The notes below the pieces were generated by a model. The model saw nothing but the letters and a program-made list of their open reading frames with translations. It searched no databases and was not told where the DNA came from. From Nocardia sp. NRRL S-836 (lineage in GTDB: Bacteria > Actinomycetota > Actinomycetes > Mycobacteriales > Pseudonocardiaceae), in contig NZ_LGDY01000091.1 of the NCBI RefSeq assembly GCF_001279525.1, forward strand, positions 1 to 64,000: a stretch of DNA of 64,000 bases. Direction: 5' to 3'. Position numbers and translations under genes: made by a program. Positions 34,877 through 43,758 of the stretch are shown here, one piece after another (position 1 is the first letter of the stretch; the number at the start of each line of letters is the position of its first letter).

Positions 34877-34982
34877 ACCCAAGGCGACGCACCACGGACC
34901 CAACTCAACCCCGGTGCCAAGGCGACAGACCCAGGGCAACAGCCAAACGGACACCCCCACCCCCACAGGTAACGTCGTCCCC

Positions 34983-35729
34983 ATGGCAACACTGGTCACC
35001 TTCCACGCCCACCCCGACGACGAGTGCATCGTCACGGGTGGCGTGATGCGCAAGGCGTTCGAGGAGGGGCATCGGGTGGTGCTCGTCGTCGCCACCAGGG
35101 GTGAGTGCGGCGAGGTCCCCGACTTCCTGCGCGAGGGCGAGGAGCTCTGGGAGCGCCGTGTGGAGGAGACGCACGCGGCAGCGGACCTGCTGGGGGTCGC
35201 GCGGGTGGAGTTCCTGGGGTACCTGGACTCCGGGATGATGGGGGACGAGCTCAACGGGCGGCCCGGGTCGTTCTGGACCGCGGACGTTGAGGAGGCGGCG
35301 CGGAAGCTCGCGGCGGTTCTCCAGGAGGAGGGCGCGGACGCGCTGACGATCTACGACAGCTTCGGCGGGTACGGGCACCCCGACCACATCCAGGTGCACC
35401 GGGTGGGCAGGCGGGCCGCGGAGATCGCCGGTACGCCGGCTGTCTACCAGGCGGTGGTGCGCGAGTCGCGGTTCCGGGAGGCGATGCGGCGGTCGGGGAT
35501 CGAGGAGCCGCCGCCGATGGACGGGGCCGTGCCGGAGTCGGAGATCACGACCGAGGTCGACGTGTCGAAGTACCTGGACGTGAAGCGGGCCGCGATGCGC
35601 GCACACGCCTCGCAGATTCCCGAGGAGTCGTTCTTCCTGTCGCTGGACGACGAGATGTTCGCGCACGCGTTCGGCACCGAGTGCTTCATCCGCGAGGGGC
35701 ACGGACCGGAGACCGAACTGGCCCTCTAG
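34983..35729 (+). CDS. PIG-L/Mca-type deacetylase (mycothiol conjugate amidase-like)
   Basis: 248 residues from ATG 34983. The zinc motif FHAHPDDE at the N-terminus and GYGHPDHIQVH in the middle supply the metal ligands and general base of the PIG-L family (MshB, Mca, LmbE). Length and GECGEVPDFLREGEELW fit actinobacterial Mca-like proteins, which cleave mycothiol conjugates or deacetylate GlcNAc-inositol; which one is not settled. The upstream ribosome site is weak. It stands alone after the repeat region. Confidence 0.88.
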   Translation: MATLVTFHAHPDDECIVTGGVMRKAFEEGHRVVLVVATRGECGEVPDFLREGEELWERRVEETHAAADLLGVARVEFLGYLDSGMMGDELNGRPGSFWTADVEEAARKLAAVLQEEGADALTIYDSFGGYGHPDHIQVHRVGRRAAEIAGTPAVYQAVVRESRFREAMRRSGIEEPPPMDGAVPESEITTEVDVSKYLDVKRAAMRAHASQIPEESFFLSLDDEMFAHAFGTECFIREGHGPETELAL

Positions 35730-35737
35730 CACGCGCA

Positions 35738-35769
35738 AAGGGGCGGCCCGCGCAAGCGAGCCGCCCCTT
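35738..35769. terminator. Bidirectional hairpin terminator
   Basis: A perfect 10-bp stem (AAGGGGCGGC / GCCGCCCCTT) with a 12-nt loop between the convergent Mca-like gene and the LAxTG surface protein gene. Confidence 0.8.
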
Positions 35770-35785
35770 CGGGCAGGTCAGGACG

Positions 35786-36394
35786 TCACGCGCGGCGGCG
35801 ACGGACGACCAGCAGTGCGGCGGCACCGGCACCGACGAGGCCGACACCGGACAGCAGCAGCCACAGCGGGGACGCGCCGGTCGCGGCGAGCGGCGGTTCC
35901 GGGGTGCTGCCACCGGGGGCCGGGGCGGGCGGGGTGGACGACGGCGCCAGGGAGGACGAGGGCGCCTCCGGAGCCGTGGTGGTCGTCGTCGGCGACACGG
36001 TGGTCGTCGTGGTCGGCGGCACGTACTTGACGCACGCCGTGGTGGAGCGGTCGTACGTCTTGCTCCAGCCGTTCGTGCCCTTGGGGTCGTCGTAGGCCTT
36101 GATCGACACCTTGAAGTCGTGCTTGACCGTGGCGTCGAACTCCCAGGTCTTCGTCGCGAACGCACCGCGGAACGCGATCGCCGGCTGCTCCTTGCCGTCG
36201 ACCGTGATCGTCAGCGTGTTGTCGGCGCTGCTGCCGTACTGGGTGAGACCGACGGTCAGAACGGCCTTCTGAGCCTTCTCGTCACACTTGGCCGTCACGT
36301 TGTCGGTGTGCGCGAAGGCGGGGGTGGCCAGCGCCAGTGAGGCCAGAGCTGCGGTGGCGGTCACCGCGAACGCGCCGAGAACTCTTCTTGCCAA
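35786..36394 (-). CDS. LAxTG-anchored secreted surface protein
   Basis: 202 residues: a signal peptide ending ATPAFA, a roughly 110-residue beta-rich domain with two Cys, a Thr/Pro/Ser-rich stalk, and a C-terminal sorting signal with LAATG, a hydrophobic segment and RRRRA. Sortase attaches such proteins to peptidoglycan. The globular domain is unassigned. It is convergent with the Mca-like gene. Confidence 0.88.
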   Translation of the reverse strand: MARRVLGAFAVTATAALASLALATPAFAHTDNVTAKCDEKAQKAVLTVGLTQYGSSADNTLTITVDGKEQPAIAFRGAFATKTWEFDATVKHDFKVSIKAYDDPKGTNGWSKTYDRSTTACVKYVPPTTTTTVSPTTTTTAPEAPSSSLAPSSTPPAPAPGGSTPEPPLAATGASPLWLLLSGVGLVGAGAAALLVVRRRRA

Positions 36395-36527
36395 CGGAAA
36401 CTCTCCTGCTCTGGTGAATGCGTGGCGGATCTAGCGCATTAAGATCGTTAATCACCCGACTGGGTGAACCGCGCCACGCTAGCAACCGAGAGCGCTCGAA
36501 AGGTCACCGTCCGACAACGCTAAGGTG

Positions 36528-39401
36528 TCACCACGAACAAATCCTCATGTTTTGCGCTAGGGCGATGAGACCCGCCACCAGCCGCATCTGCTCCACCCCG
36601 CGCACGTCCGCGTCCAGCAGGCGCGGCGAGCAGATCATCACGGCCACCGCCTGGGCGCGGGACAGCGCCACGTTCAACCTGTTGCGCGAGAGCAGGAAGT
36701 CCAGGCCGCGCGGCAGGTCCACGGTGGACGACGACGTCATCGACATCACCACCGCGGGTGCCTCCTGGCCCTGGAACCGGTCCACGGTGCCCACCCGCGT
36801 TTCGTCGAACCCCGCATCGGCCAGCCGCCGCCGGATCACCCGGACCTGCAGGTTGTACGGCGCCACGACCAGGACGTCCGCATCGGTCAGCTCGCGCGTC
36901 TCGCCGTTGTCCGTCCACGTGCGACCGACGAGCGACCGCACGGTGTCCACCACGGCGTCGGCCTCCTCGGTCGACGAGGTGATGTTGTGCCGGTGGTCGA
37001 CCTCGCGCAGGTAGATGCCGGGTTCGATGCCGTCGATCCACCGCCCCGCCGCGACCGGGTGCGACTGGAGCAGCCCGGAGTAGGACAGCTCGGACACCGG
37101 CCGGCACACCTCGGGGTGCATGCGCCGGGTCTGGGCGAGGAAGTAGCCCAGGTGGGCGGGGATCACGTCCGAGGAGCCGAGCAGGTGACCCAGCGCCGAC
37201 GCGTCGGAACCCGGCGGGTGCACCCCCTGCACGACCTGCGGCAGCTGCTGCGGGTCACCGAGCAGCACGAGGTTGCGCGCGGCCGTCGCCACCGCCACCG
37301 CGTCGGCCAGCGCGAACTGGCCGGCCTCGTCGATGATCATCACGTCGAACGGCTGCGCCTTGATCACCGCGTTGGAGAACGTCCACGCCGTGCCGCCGAC
37401 CAGGTGCCCGGCCGGGTGCTCCTCGCGCCAGCGGGCCAGCGCGCCGTTGTCCTTCGGCTGGTCCCACGGCACACCCTCCTCGGGCTTCCCCTTGGGCCGC
37501 TTGGCCATCGGCACGTCACCCGAGCACGACCGCAGCACGTTCTCCACGGCCTTGTGCGACGTCGACGTCACGGCGACCGTCCTGCCCTGCCCGACCAGGT
37601 GCGCGACGAGCTTCGTCGCGAGGTACGTCTTGCCGGCGCCGGGCGGCCCCTGCACGGCCAGCGTGCCGCCGTCGAGCTGGTCGACCGCCTTGATCACCGC
37701 CTGCACCGTGTCCTCGTGCCGCGGCAACGGCTGCGCGGGCGGTGTGCGCAGCAGCAGGTCGATGCCGGGGTTGCGCGGCAGCAAGGGCAGCAGCTCCACG
37801 GCCTGCTGCGCGAGCTCCGCGACGGCCTCGTCCTTCGGTTTCGCGGGCACCGGGCTGCCGGGCAGCACCGCGAGGGGCAGCTCGGCGTGCTCCTGCGGCA
37901 CGCTCTCGGTCAGCACCAGCTCGTGCGGGTTGTCGTCGGCCACCACGGCGTTGCGCGTGACGTTGCCGGGGTAGAGCAGCCGGACCTGCTCGCCGGCACC
38001 GAACGGGTGCGGCCGCTCCGGGTCGATCCGCGCGTGCACCTGCCGTTTCGACGTCCGCGTCCGCCCGCTCGGCGGCACCCAGGCGTCCGCCCGCAGCGTG
38101 ATCGGCACCGCGCAGTTCGAGTCGGTCTCCAGGTCCGAGATCGGCGCCGCGGCCTGCCGGAAGAAGTCGCCCCACGCCGGGCTCGACTCCCGCCGGTGGT
38201 AGCCGACGGTCGCCGCGAACAGCGTGTGGCCCTCCGCGATCAACGGCTCGGTCAGCGCCGCCATCCGCCGCGCCCGCTCCGCCGCCTTCTCCCGTGCCGC
38301 CTCGTCCAGCTCCTCGTCGCGGGCGGCGGTCTCCACGCCGTGCTCGCGCTTCACCTTCTCCAGCAGGTCCCGCACGCCGCGGGTCGGGTTGTCGTCCGGC
38401 AGCAGCGGTGCCAGCGCGGGCAGCGTGTACTCCCGTGTGGACACCCGCAACACCCTGCGGGTCAACGCACCCAGGTCGACGCACCGCCGCAGCAGCTCGT
38501 CCACCTCGGACTCGCGGGTGGCGGTGCGGGCCGCCCGGCCCGCGAGGTCGTGCGGCGTGAAGTGGTAGACCCGCCCGGCCGGCGTGCGGTCGACGAACTC
38601 CGCGAACGTGCCCTCCCAGCCCGGCGTGCGGAACGTGTCGCCGTCGACCCCCAGGAACACGTCGTCCTCGGCGGGCTCGGGCAGGTTCTGCAACGCCTCG
38701 GGCGCGACGACCTCGTAGGTGACGACACCGGTGCGTTCCTGCTGCACCTGCAACCGGGCCTGCGCGGCCAGCGCGGTGAAGCTCGCGGGGGACAGGGTGG
38801 CAGGCCGTTCCTCGGTCGCCGCAAGCGCGTCGATCGTGTCAATTCCGACTGAAACCAGCTTCCGCCGCTGGTCGGCCCGCAACCCGGCCACGAGCGACAG
38901 GTCACGGGCCTCCTCCCGCCCGGAGGCGCAGTGCCGGGCGAACCGGCAGCCCGTGCACGCCGCCCTCACCTCACCCCACGACCGCGTCGGCGGCGGTCCC
39001 GGCTTCGCGACACGGGCCCGCAGCCGGGCGAGCAACGGCGCGAAGTCGGCCACCCGGAACGTCGTCCGCTGCCCGTCCACGAGCAGGTGCGCGCGCTCGG
39101 CACCCAACGCCAGAGCCGCCGCGGTCAGGTTCAGCACGGCCAGGGGAGTGGCCTCCCGCGCTTCCTCGCACGGCTCGTAGCCGGTGTCCGTGCGCACCAG
39201 CATCGACACCGAGCAGTGGAAGTCGCCGTCGAGGAAGACGGGGTTCGCCACGACGTCGAGGCCCGCCCGCAGGTCGGCCGCGGTGCGCGTGGCCGCGTCG
39301 TGCAGCTCCTCCTGCCGGGCGTCCTGCCGCGTGCTGCGCGCCAGGTGGCTGCGGTGCTCGCACTCGAGCAGGTCGACGAGGTCGGACGGGCTGACGAGCA
39401 T
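36528..39401 (-). CDS. TM0106-type RecB-like nuclease/SF1 helicase fusion
   Basis: 957 residues. The N-terminal part begins SPSDLVDLLECEHR and has a Cys group around ACTGCRFARHC that may bind an iron-sulfur cluster as in RecB/Cas4 nucleases. A short, degenerate VFLGVDGDTF segment stands where relatives have FFDMEGDP and an RNase H-like domain. The C-terminal half is a DNA2/Upf1-like helicase: GPPGAGKTYLA Walker A, MIIDEAGQF Walker B, and VVAPYNLQVRVI and GTVDRFQGQEAP late motifs. A DNA-repair or nucleic-acid-processing role is likely; it looks shorter than most relatives. Confidence 0.85.
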   Translation of the reverse strand: MLVSPSDLVDLLECEHRSHLARSTRQDARQEELHDAATRTAADLRAGLDVVANPVFLDGDFHCSVSMLVRTDTGYEPCEEAREATPLAVLNLTAAALALGAERAHLLVDGQRTTFRVADFAPLLARLRARVAKPGPPPTRSWGEVRAACTGCRFARHCASGREEARDLSLVAGLRADQRRKLVSVGIDTIDALAATEERPATLSPASFTALAAQARLQVQQERTGVVTYEVVAPEALQNLPEPAEDDVFLGVDGDTFRTPGWEGTFAEFVDRTPAGRVYHFTPHDLAGRAARTATRESEVDELLRRCVDLGALTRRVLRVSTREYTLPALAPLLPDDNPTRGVRDLLEKVKREHGVETAARDEELDEAAREKAAERARRMAALTEPLIAEGHTLFAATVGYHRRESSPAWGDFFRQAAAPISDLETDSNCAVPITLRADAWVPPSGRTRTSKRQVHARIDPERPHPFGAGEQVRLLYPGNVTRNAVVADDNPHELVLTESVPQEHAELPLAVLPGSPVPAKPKDEAVAELAQQAVELLPLLPRNPGIDLLLRTPPAQPLPRHEDTVQAVIKAVDQLDGGTLAVQGPPGAGKTYLATKLVAHLVGQGRTVAVTSTSHKAVENVLRSCSGDVPMAKRPKGKPEEGVPWDQPKDNGALARWREEHPAGHLVGGTAWTFSNAVIKAQPFDVMIIDEAGQFALADAVAVATAARNLVLLGDPQQLPQVVQGVHPPGSDASALGHLLGSSDVIPAHLGYFLAQTRRMHPEVCRPVSELSYSGLLQSHPVAAGRWIDGIEPGIYLREVDHRHNITSSTEEADAVVDTVRSLVGRTWTDNGETRELTDADVLVVAPYNLQVRVIRRRLADAGFDETRVGTVDRFQGQEAPAVVMSMTSSSTVDLPRGLDFLLSRNRLNVALSRAQAVAVMICSPRLLDADVRGVEQMRLVAGLIALAQNMRICSW

Positions 39402-39449
39402 GACCGCCGATGCTAGACGTTCACCGCCGCCGCCCCGTGGACGCGGGCG

Positions 39450-39484
39450 GGCGACCCGCGTTCATCCCCGATACGCGGGTCGCC
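39450..39484. terminator. Hairpin terminator between Ku and helicase genes
   Basis: A perfect 12-bp stem (GGCGACCCGCGT / ACGCGGGTCGCC) with an 11-nt loop after the Ku stop. It suggests that Ku and the helicase are separate transcripts despite lying 93 bp apart on the same strand. Confidence 0.7.
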
Positions 39485-39494
39485 GGCCCGCGGG

Positions 39495-40157
39495 CTAGGC
39501 GTTCGCCTCCACCAGGCGCAGCAACGCCTCGTGGCCGGAGTTCGGGTAGTCGTGCGGCCGGAACGGCCGGGTCTGCGCCCGCACGAGCGCCGCGGCGGCC
39601 GCCAGCTCCCCGGTGCGCACCTCGGTGTCGCGGTGCAGGAACGCGAAGTGCGGCTCGCGCACCTCGTCCGGCCACAGCAGCGTGTGCAGCACGAGCACGC
39701 TCTGCTGCTGCCGGATCGCCGCGAGCGTGTCCTTGCCGCGCAGCCCGAACTTCACGATCGCCGCGGTCCTGGTGCGTTCCAGGGTCTCGCGCAGCAGCAC
39801 GTACGAGCGCACCGACACCTCGTCCGGGTCGACGTAGTAGCTGCGGTGCAACGAGATCGGGTCGACGTCGGTGACCGGCGCGAACTGCTGGACGTCGATG
39901 ACCCCCTCCTCCGGCGCGGGCAGCGAGGCCGGGTCGATCTGCACGATCCGGCCGTCGTCGAGCTCGTAGCCCCGGCCGATGTCGTCCGGGGTGAGGTGCA
40001 GCGAGCACTCGCCGCACACCTGCTGGTGCCGCACGCGGCCGCTGTCCTCGCGGTGCACCAGGTGCACCCTGCCGCGGTGTTCGGACGCCGCGGACACCAG
40101 CCGCACCGTCATCGTCGTCATGCCGAACCGGAGTGCTCCCCGCCACACAGTTCTCAT
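39495..40157 (-). CDS. Bacterial Ku protein, short form
   Basis: 220 residues with Ku signatures: VWRGALRFGMTTMTVRL opening, HLVHREDSGRVRHQQVC, DDIGRGYELDDGRIVQI, and FAPVTDVDPISLHRSYYVDPDE. Ku rings bind DNA ends in non-homologous end joining. Bacterial Ku is usually 270-300 residues; this one lacks most of the C-terminal arm that recruits LigD. No ligD is in the window. It may be a second, specialised Ku. Confidence 0.87.
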   Translation of the reverse strand: MRTVWRGALRFGMTTMTVRLVSAASEHRGRVHLVHREDSGRVRHQQVCGECSLHLTPDDIGRGYELDDGRIVQIDPASLPAPEEGVIDVQQFAPVTDVDPISLHRSYYVDPDEVSVRSYVLLRETLERTRTAAIVKFGLRGKDTLAAIRQQQSVLVLHTLLWPDEVREPHFAFLHRDTEVRTGELAAAAALVRAQTRPFRPHDYPNSGHEALLRLVEANA

Positions 40158-40251
40158 GACAAATGGTTACGTCAAACCCAGTCAGTGTTCACCCAAGGCG
40201 TGACGAAAGGGCTCGTTCGGGTGCGTCCGACGGGTACCTCGGACACGTGCG

Positions 40252-41637
40252 TCACCACGGGGAGGGCGCGTAGTCCTTCAGGAAACACCCGTACAGGTCC
40301 TCGCCGGCCTCGCCGCGCACGATCGGGTCGTACACGCGGGCGGCGCCGTCCACCAGGTCGAGCGGGGCGTGGAAGCCCTCGTCGGCCAGCCGCGTCTTCA
40401 TCGGGTGCGGGCGTTCGTCGGTGATCCACCCGGTGTCGACGGCGGTCATCAGGATGCCGTCGGTCTGCAGCATCTCCTCGGCGCTGGTGCGCGTCAACAT
40501 GTTCAGCGCGGCCTTGGCCATGTTCGTGTGCGGGTGGCCGGAACCCTTGTAGACGCGGGAGAACTGGCCCTCCATCGCGGACACGTTCACGACGTACTTG
40601 CGCCGGTACGACGACTTCGCCATCGACGCGCGCAGCCGGGAGATCAGCAGGAACGGCGCCGTGGAGTTGCACAGCTGCACCTCCAGCAGCTCCACCGGGT
40701 CGACCTCGTCGACGTTCTGGATCCACGAGTTCGTCGCCGCCGTGTCGGGCACCAGGCCACCGGCGTCGATCTCCTTGCCGCCCGCCATCAACGCGAGCGT
40801 GGTCACCGAGTGCGCCTCGGGGACCGCGGTGCCGGGCAGCGCGAGCTGTCCGTGCCCGCCGAACGTGATCAGCTCGGGGCGGCGCGCGTCGCCGGTCAGC
40901 GCCTCGTGCTCGGCCGCGGCCAGCGGCGCGTAGGCACCGGGGGAGCGGCGCACGGTCTGCGCGGCGTTGTTGATCAGGATGTCGAGCGGGCCCTGGTCGG
41001 CCACGGAGTCGGCGAGCCCCAGCACCTGGGCCGGGTCGCGCAGGTCGATGCCGACGATGCGCAGCCGGTCGATCCAGTCGTCGGCGTCCGGCATCTGCGC
41101 GAACCGGCGCGCGGCGTCCTTGGGGAACCGGGTGGTGATCGTGGTGTGGGCGCCGTCACGCAGCAGTCGCAGCGCGATGTACATGCCGATCTTCGCGCGG
41201 CCACCGGTGAGCAGCGCGCGGCGGCCGGTGAGGTCCGTCCTGGCGTCGCGCTTGCCGTGGTTGAACGCCGCGCACTCCGGGCAGAGCTGGTGGTAGAAGG
41301 CGTCGACCTCGACGAACCGCTTGCGGCACGTGTAGCAGGAGCGGGCCCGCAGCAGCGTGCCGGCGGTGGCGCCGGGGGCCGTGGAGACGAGCGGGAGGCC
41401 CTGGGTCTCGTCGTCGATGCGGTCCGGCGAGCCCGTGGCGGTGAGCGACGTCACCGCGCGGTCGTTGGCGGTGATGGCGGCCCTGCGCTCGGATTTGCGG
41501 AACCTCTTCGCGGCCTTGAAGATCTTCGCGGTGGCCAGCCGGACGCGCACCGCGTCCTCGTGTTCTGCGGGCAGGTCCTCGACCTGTGCCAGCACGCGCA
41601 GGCAGACTTCCAGCTCTGCGGGGTCGATCGAGGTCAT
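40252..41637 (-). CDS. SDR family protein with N-terminal zinc ribbon
   Basis: 461 residues from ATG 41637. The first ~110 residues are a charged helical region, then a zinc-ribbon CYTCRKRF...LCPEC (about 115-140), then a short-chain dehydrogenase domain with TGGRAKIGMYIA (Gly-rich but with Lys), NNAAQTVRR, and a catalytic region SAMEGQ plus a KGSGHPHTNMAKAA stretch. The classical YxxxK is replaced by an HPHTNMAK-type motif. The same layout occurs in other actinobacteria and eukaryotic algae/plants; the substrate is unknown. Confidence 0.82.
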   Translation of the reverse strand: MTSIDPAELEVCLRVLAQVEDLPAEHEDAVRVRLATAKIFKAAKRFRKSERRAAITANDRAVTSLTATGSPDRIDDETQGLPLVSTAPGATAGTLLRARSCYTCRKRFVEVDAFYHQLCPECAAFNHGKRDARTDLTGRRALLTGGRAKIGMYIALRLLRDGAHTTITTRFPKDAARRFAQMPDADDWIDRLRIVGIDLRDPAQVLGLADSVADQGPLDILINNAAQTVRRSPGAYAPLAAAEHEALTGDARRPELITFGGHGQLALPGTAVPEAHSVTTLALMAGGKEIDAGGLVPDTAATNSWIQNVDEVDPVELLEVQLCNSTAPFLLISRLRASMAKSSYRRKYVVNVSAMEGQFSRVYKGSGHPHTNMAKAALNMLTRTSAEEMLQTDGILMTAVDTGWITDERPHPMKTRLADEGFHAPLDLVDGAARVYDPIVRGEAGEDLYGCFLKDYAPSPW

Positions 41638-41673
41638 GATCAGGCATTTTACGGGGTTGGGGGTGGCGGTCCG

Positions 41674-42393
41674 GTGACGGGTCCCGAGGTGCTCGTGCTG
41701 TGGGACGTCGACAACACGCTGATCTCGGCGCGCGGCTTCGGCGGGCTGATGTACCGCGAGGCGTTCCGCACGGCGTTCGGGCGGGAGCTCGTCGGTGCCG
41801 TCGACCTGGGCGGACGCACCGAGCTGGACATCATCGCCGAGTGCCTGCGCGAGCAGGGCGTCGAGCACACCGCGGAGGCGTCGCAGCGGCTCGCGACCGC
41901 GCTGGCCGGGTGCTTCGAGAGCCGCCGCGGTGAGCTGACCGGGCACGGCGAGGTGCTGCCGGGCGCCAGGGAGGCCCTGGAGGCCTTCGCCGCCGACCCG
42001 CGGGTGCACCAGGGGGTGCTGACGGCCAACCTCGCCAGCGTCGCGCGGATCAAGCTGGAGGAGTTCGGGCTCGCGCACCTGGTCGACTGGGAGGTCAGCG
42101 CCTACGGAGACGACCACGCCGACCGCGCCGAGCTGGTCACCTTCGCCCGCGACCGGGCCCGGCACGTCCGCCGGTTCGCCGACGACGAGGTCGTGCTGAT
42201 CGGCGACACCCCGCACGACGTGCGTGCCGCGCTGGTCGCGGGCGTGCGGCTGGTCGCCGTGGCCACCGGGCGCAGCACCGCCGCGCAGCTCAGGGCCGCG
42301 GGGGCCACCGTCGTCCTCGACGGCCTGGGTGACCTAGCCGAGTTGCGCGGGCACGTGTGGCCCGGCCGCGACCGGGGAACCCGCACGGCATGA
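41674..42393 (+). CDS. HAD family hydrolase
   Basis: 239 residues from GTG 41674. HAD motif I WDVDNTL (nucleophile Asp and general acid Asp), motif II TANLAS with Thr, motif III Lys/Asp region and motif IV LIGDTPHDVRAA. A cap of helices between motifs I and II fits phosphoglycolate phosphatase-like members. It overlaps the next small ORF by 4 bp. Confidence 0.9.
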   Translation: MTGPEVLVLWDVDNTLISARGFGGLMYREAFRTAFGRELVGAVDLGGRTELDIIAECLREQGVEHTAEASQRLATALAGCFESRRGELTGHGEVLPGAREALEAFAADPRVHQGVLTANLASVARIKLEEFGLAHLVDWEVSAYGDDHADRAELVTFARDRARHVRRFADDEVVLIGDTPHDVRAALVAGVRLVAVATGRSTAAQLRAAGATVVLDGLGDLAELRGHVWPGRDRGTRTA

Positions 42394-42512
42394 ACCCCGA
42401 AGTTCCCGACGCCGACGTCGCAGAGCAGCAGCAGGAAGTGGCGCCGCAGGAGCCGGCCGAGACGCCCGCGCTCGACGAGGAGCGTGAGGTCCCTCTCGAC
42501 GAGGACCTCTGA
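42390..42512 (+). CDS. Small acidic conserved protein, 40 residues
   Basis: Begins at ATG 42390 in a 4-bp ATGA overlap with the HAD stop. The product is 40 residues, almost all Asp/Glu/Pro/Ala/Gln, starting MNPEVPDADVAEQQQ and ending EVPLDEDL. The DA-x-AEQ opening and EVPLDED ending resemble a family of small actinobacterial acidic proteins of unknown role. Coupling to the HAD gene suggests real translation. Confidence 0.6.
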   Translation: MNPEVPDADVAEQQQEVAPQEPAETPALDEEREVPLDEDL

Positions 42513-42555
42513 ACAGCCCTGGTCCGCGGTCGAGCCCGGCGTTAGGGTGCGCGGC

Positions 42556-43758
42556 ATGCCCAACGCAGGCGGCCCGACGGTCACACGGCTGTCCCAGCCG
42601 GACGCCGACATCCGGCCCCGCTCCCTCGGCGTGCCCCGAGGCCGCGCCGTGATCTCCGTGTTCGGCTCCACCGAGGACGTCGAGACCGACCTCGCCGCGA
42701 AGTTGTTGCCGGTCCTCAGATCCGTCGTGGTGACGGCGGCGCGCACCGATGCGGTGTTCGTCACCGAAGGCACCGACCGCGGCGTCGTCCACCTGCTGGG
42801 GATGGCGCTGCAGGCCTGTGAGCAGCGCTGGCCCGTCGTGGTCGGCGTGGCGCCATCCGGCAGGGTGCACGACCGCACCGAAACCTCCACCAATGGCCAG
42901 GTCGCGCTGGAACCCAACCACAGCGTCGCCGTCGTCGTCCCCGGTTCGGAGTGGACGGACGCGACACCGGTGCGGTTCCGCGCGGTGGACGCCATCCGCG
43001 GCAAGAAAGCCACCGTCGCGCTCGTCATCGGCGGCGAGAACGACGCGGAGGTCGTCGACCACCTCAGCGGCGACCACCCGCTGCTGGTGATCGCGGGCAC
43101 CGGCGGGCTCGCCGACCGGATCGCGACCGGTGACCTGACCGGCGACCTGGCCGTGCTGGTGCGCAGCGGCAAGGTCCTCGTCGTCCACGCCGACGAGGGC
43201 CCCGGCAAGGTCGTCACCGCGCTGGAACGGTTGCTGGGCAAGGAGAAGCCCGTCCGGCCGCCGTCGATCTGGCCGAAGGTGCGGTACCGCGCGCCGCAGC
43301 CGCGGCCGCTGGTCGACCCCGGCTTCGTGGTCGCCTACCCGCTGCTCGCCGACGCCATCCACGACGCGAACCAGGTGGTGGCCCCGGCGTTCCACGAGCT
43401 CGACGCGCAGGCCGGCGTCGAGCAGAACCGCTACCGGCTGCTCGCCGTGCTCGCGATCGCCGGCGGGCTCACCACCACGGTGTTCGCCGCGCTGCAGACC
43501 TGGCTGGACGACACGCCGTGGCCCGGTGTGCTGGTCGTCACGGGCGGCGCGTTCGCCGCGGCGATCACGATCGTGGCGCGCAAGCGCGAGTCGCTGGACA
43601 GGTACCTCACCGCCAGGGCCCGCGCGGAACGGCTCCGCGCCCTCTACTTCGCCCACCTGGCCGCCCCGGCGCCGGCGACGGAGGAGGAACGCGGGGACCG
43701 GGTGGCCGACCTGGAAGCCGCGGTCAGCGACCGCAAGCACGAGGTGGTGCGGACATGA
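42556..43758 (+). CDS. SLOG (TRPM/LSDAT-like) and SLATT domain fusion protein
   Basis: 400 residues from ATG 42556. Residues ~25-235 form a SLOG/LSDAT-type Rossmann domain (VISVFGS, DAVFVTEGTDRGVVHLLGMAL, VVVGVAPSGR, LLVIAGTGGLADRI). Residues ~285-355 hold two membrane segments flanked by LDAQAGVEQNRYR and ARKRESLDRYL, fitting a SLATT (DUF4231-like) domain. Published comparative genomics (Burroughs and colleagues, 2015) proposes that SLOG senses or makes nucleotide signals that act on SLATT membrane effectors. It overlaps the next SLATT gene by 4 bp. Confidence 0.85.
   Translation: MPNAGGPTVTRLSQPDADIRPRSLGVPRGRAVISVFGSTEDVETDLAAKLLPVLRSVVVTAARTDAVFVTEGTDRGVVHLLGMALQACEQRWPVVVGVAPSGRVHDRTETSTNGQVALEPNHSVAVVVPGSEWTDATPVRFRAVDAIRGKKATVALVIGGENDAEVVDHLSGDHPLLVIAGTGGLADRIATGDLTGDLAVLVRSGKVLVVHADEGPGKVVTALERLLGKEKPVRPPSIWPKVRYRAPQPRPLVDPGFVVAYPLLADAIHDANQVVAPAFHELDAQAGVEQNRYRLLAVLAIAGGLTTTVFAALQTWLDDTPWPGVLVVTGGAFAAAITIVARKRESLDRYLTARARAERLRALYFAHLAAPAPATEEERGDRVADLEAAVSDRKHEVVRT

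Larger units (their letters stand above)
33773..34982. other. Gene-free, repeat-rich spacer
   Basis: About 1.2 kb without a supported gene. From 33880 to 34260 it is a degenerate tandem repeat, then a looser region, then copy 2 of the dispersed element (34585-34876). Short frames on both strands are proline/arginine- or glycine/tryptophan-rich and follow the repeats, as expected of noncoding DNA. The word TCGAGCGAAGCGAGACG occurs at 34539 and again 48 bp later at 34587. Confidence 0.7.
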
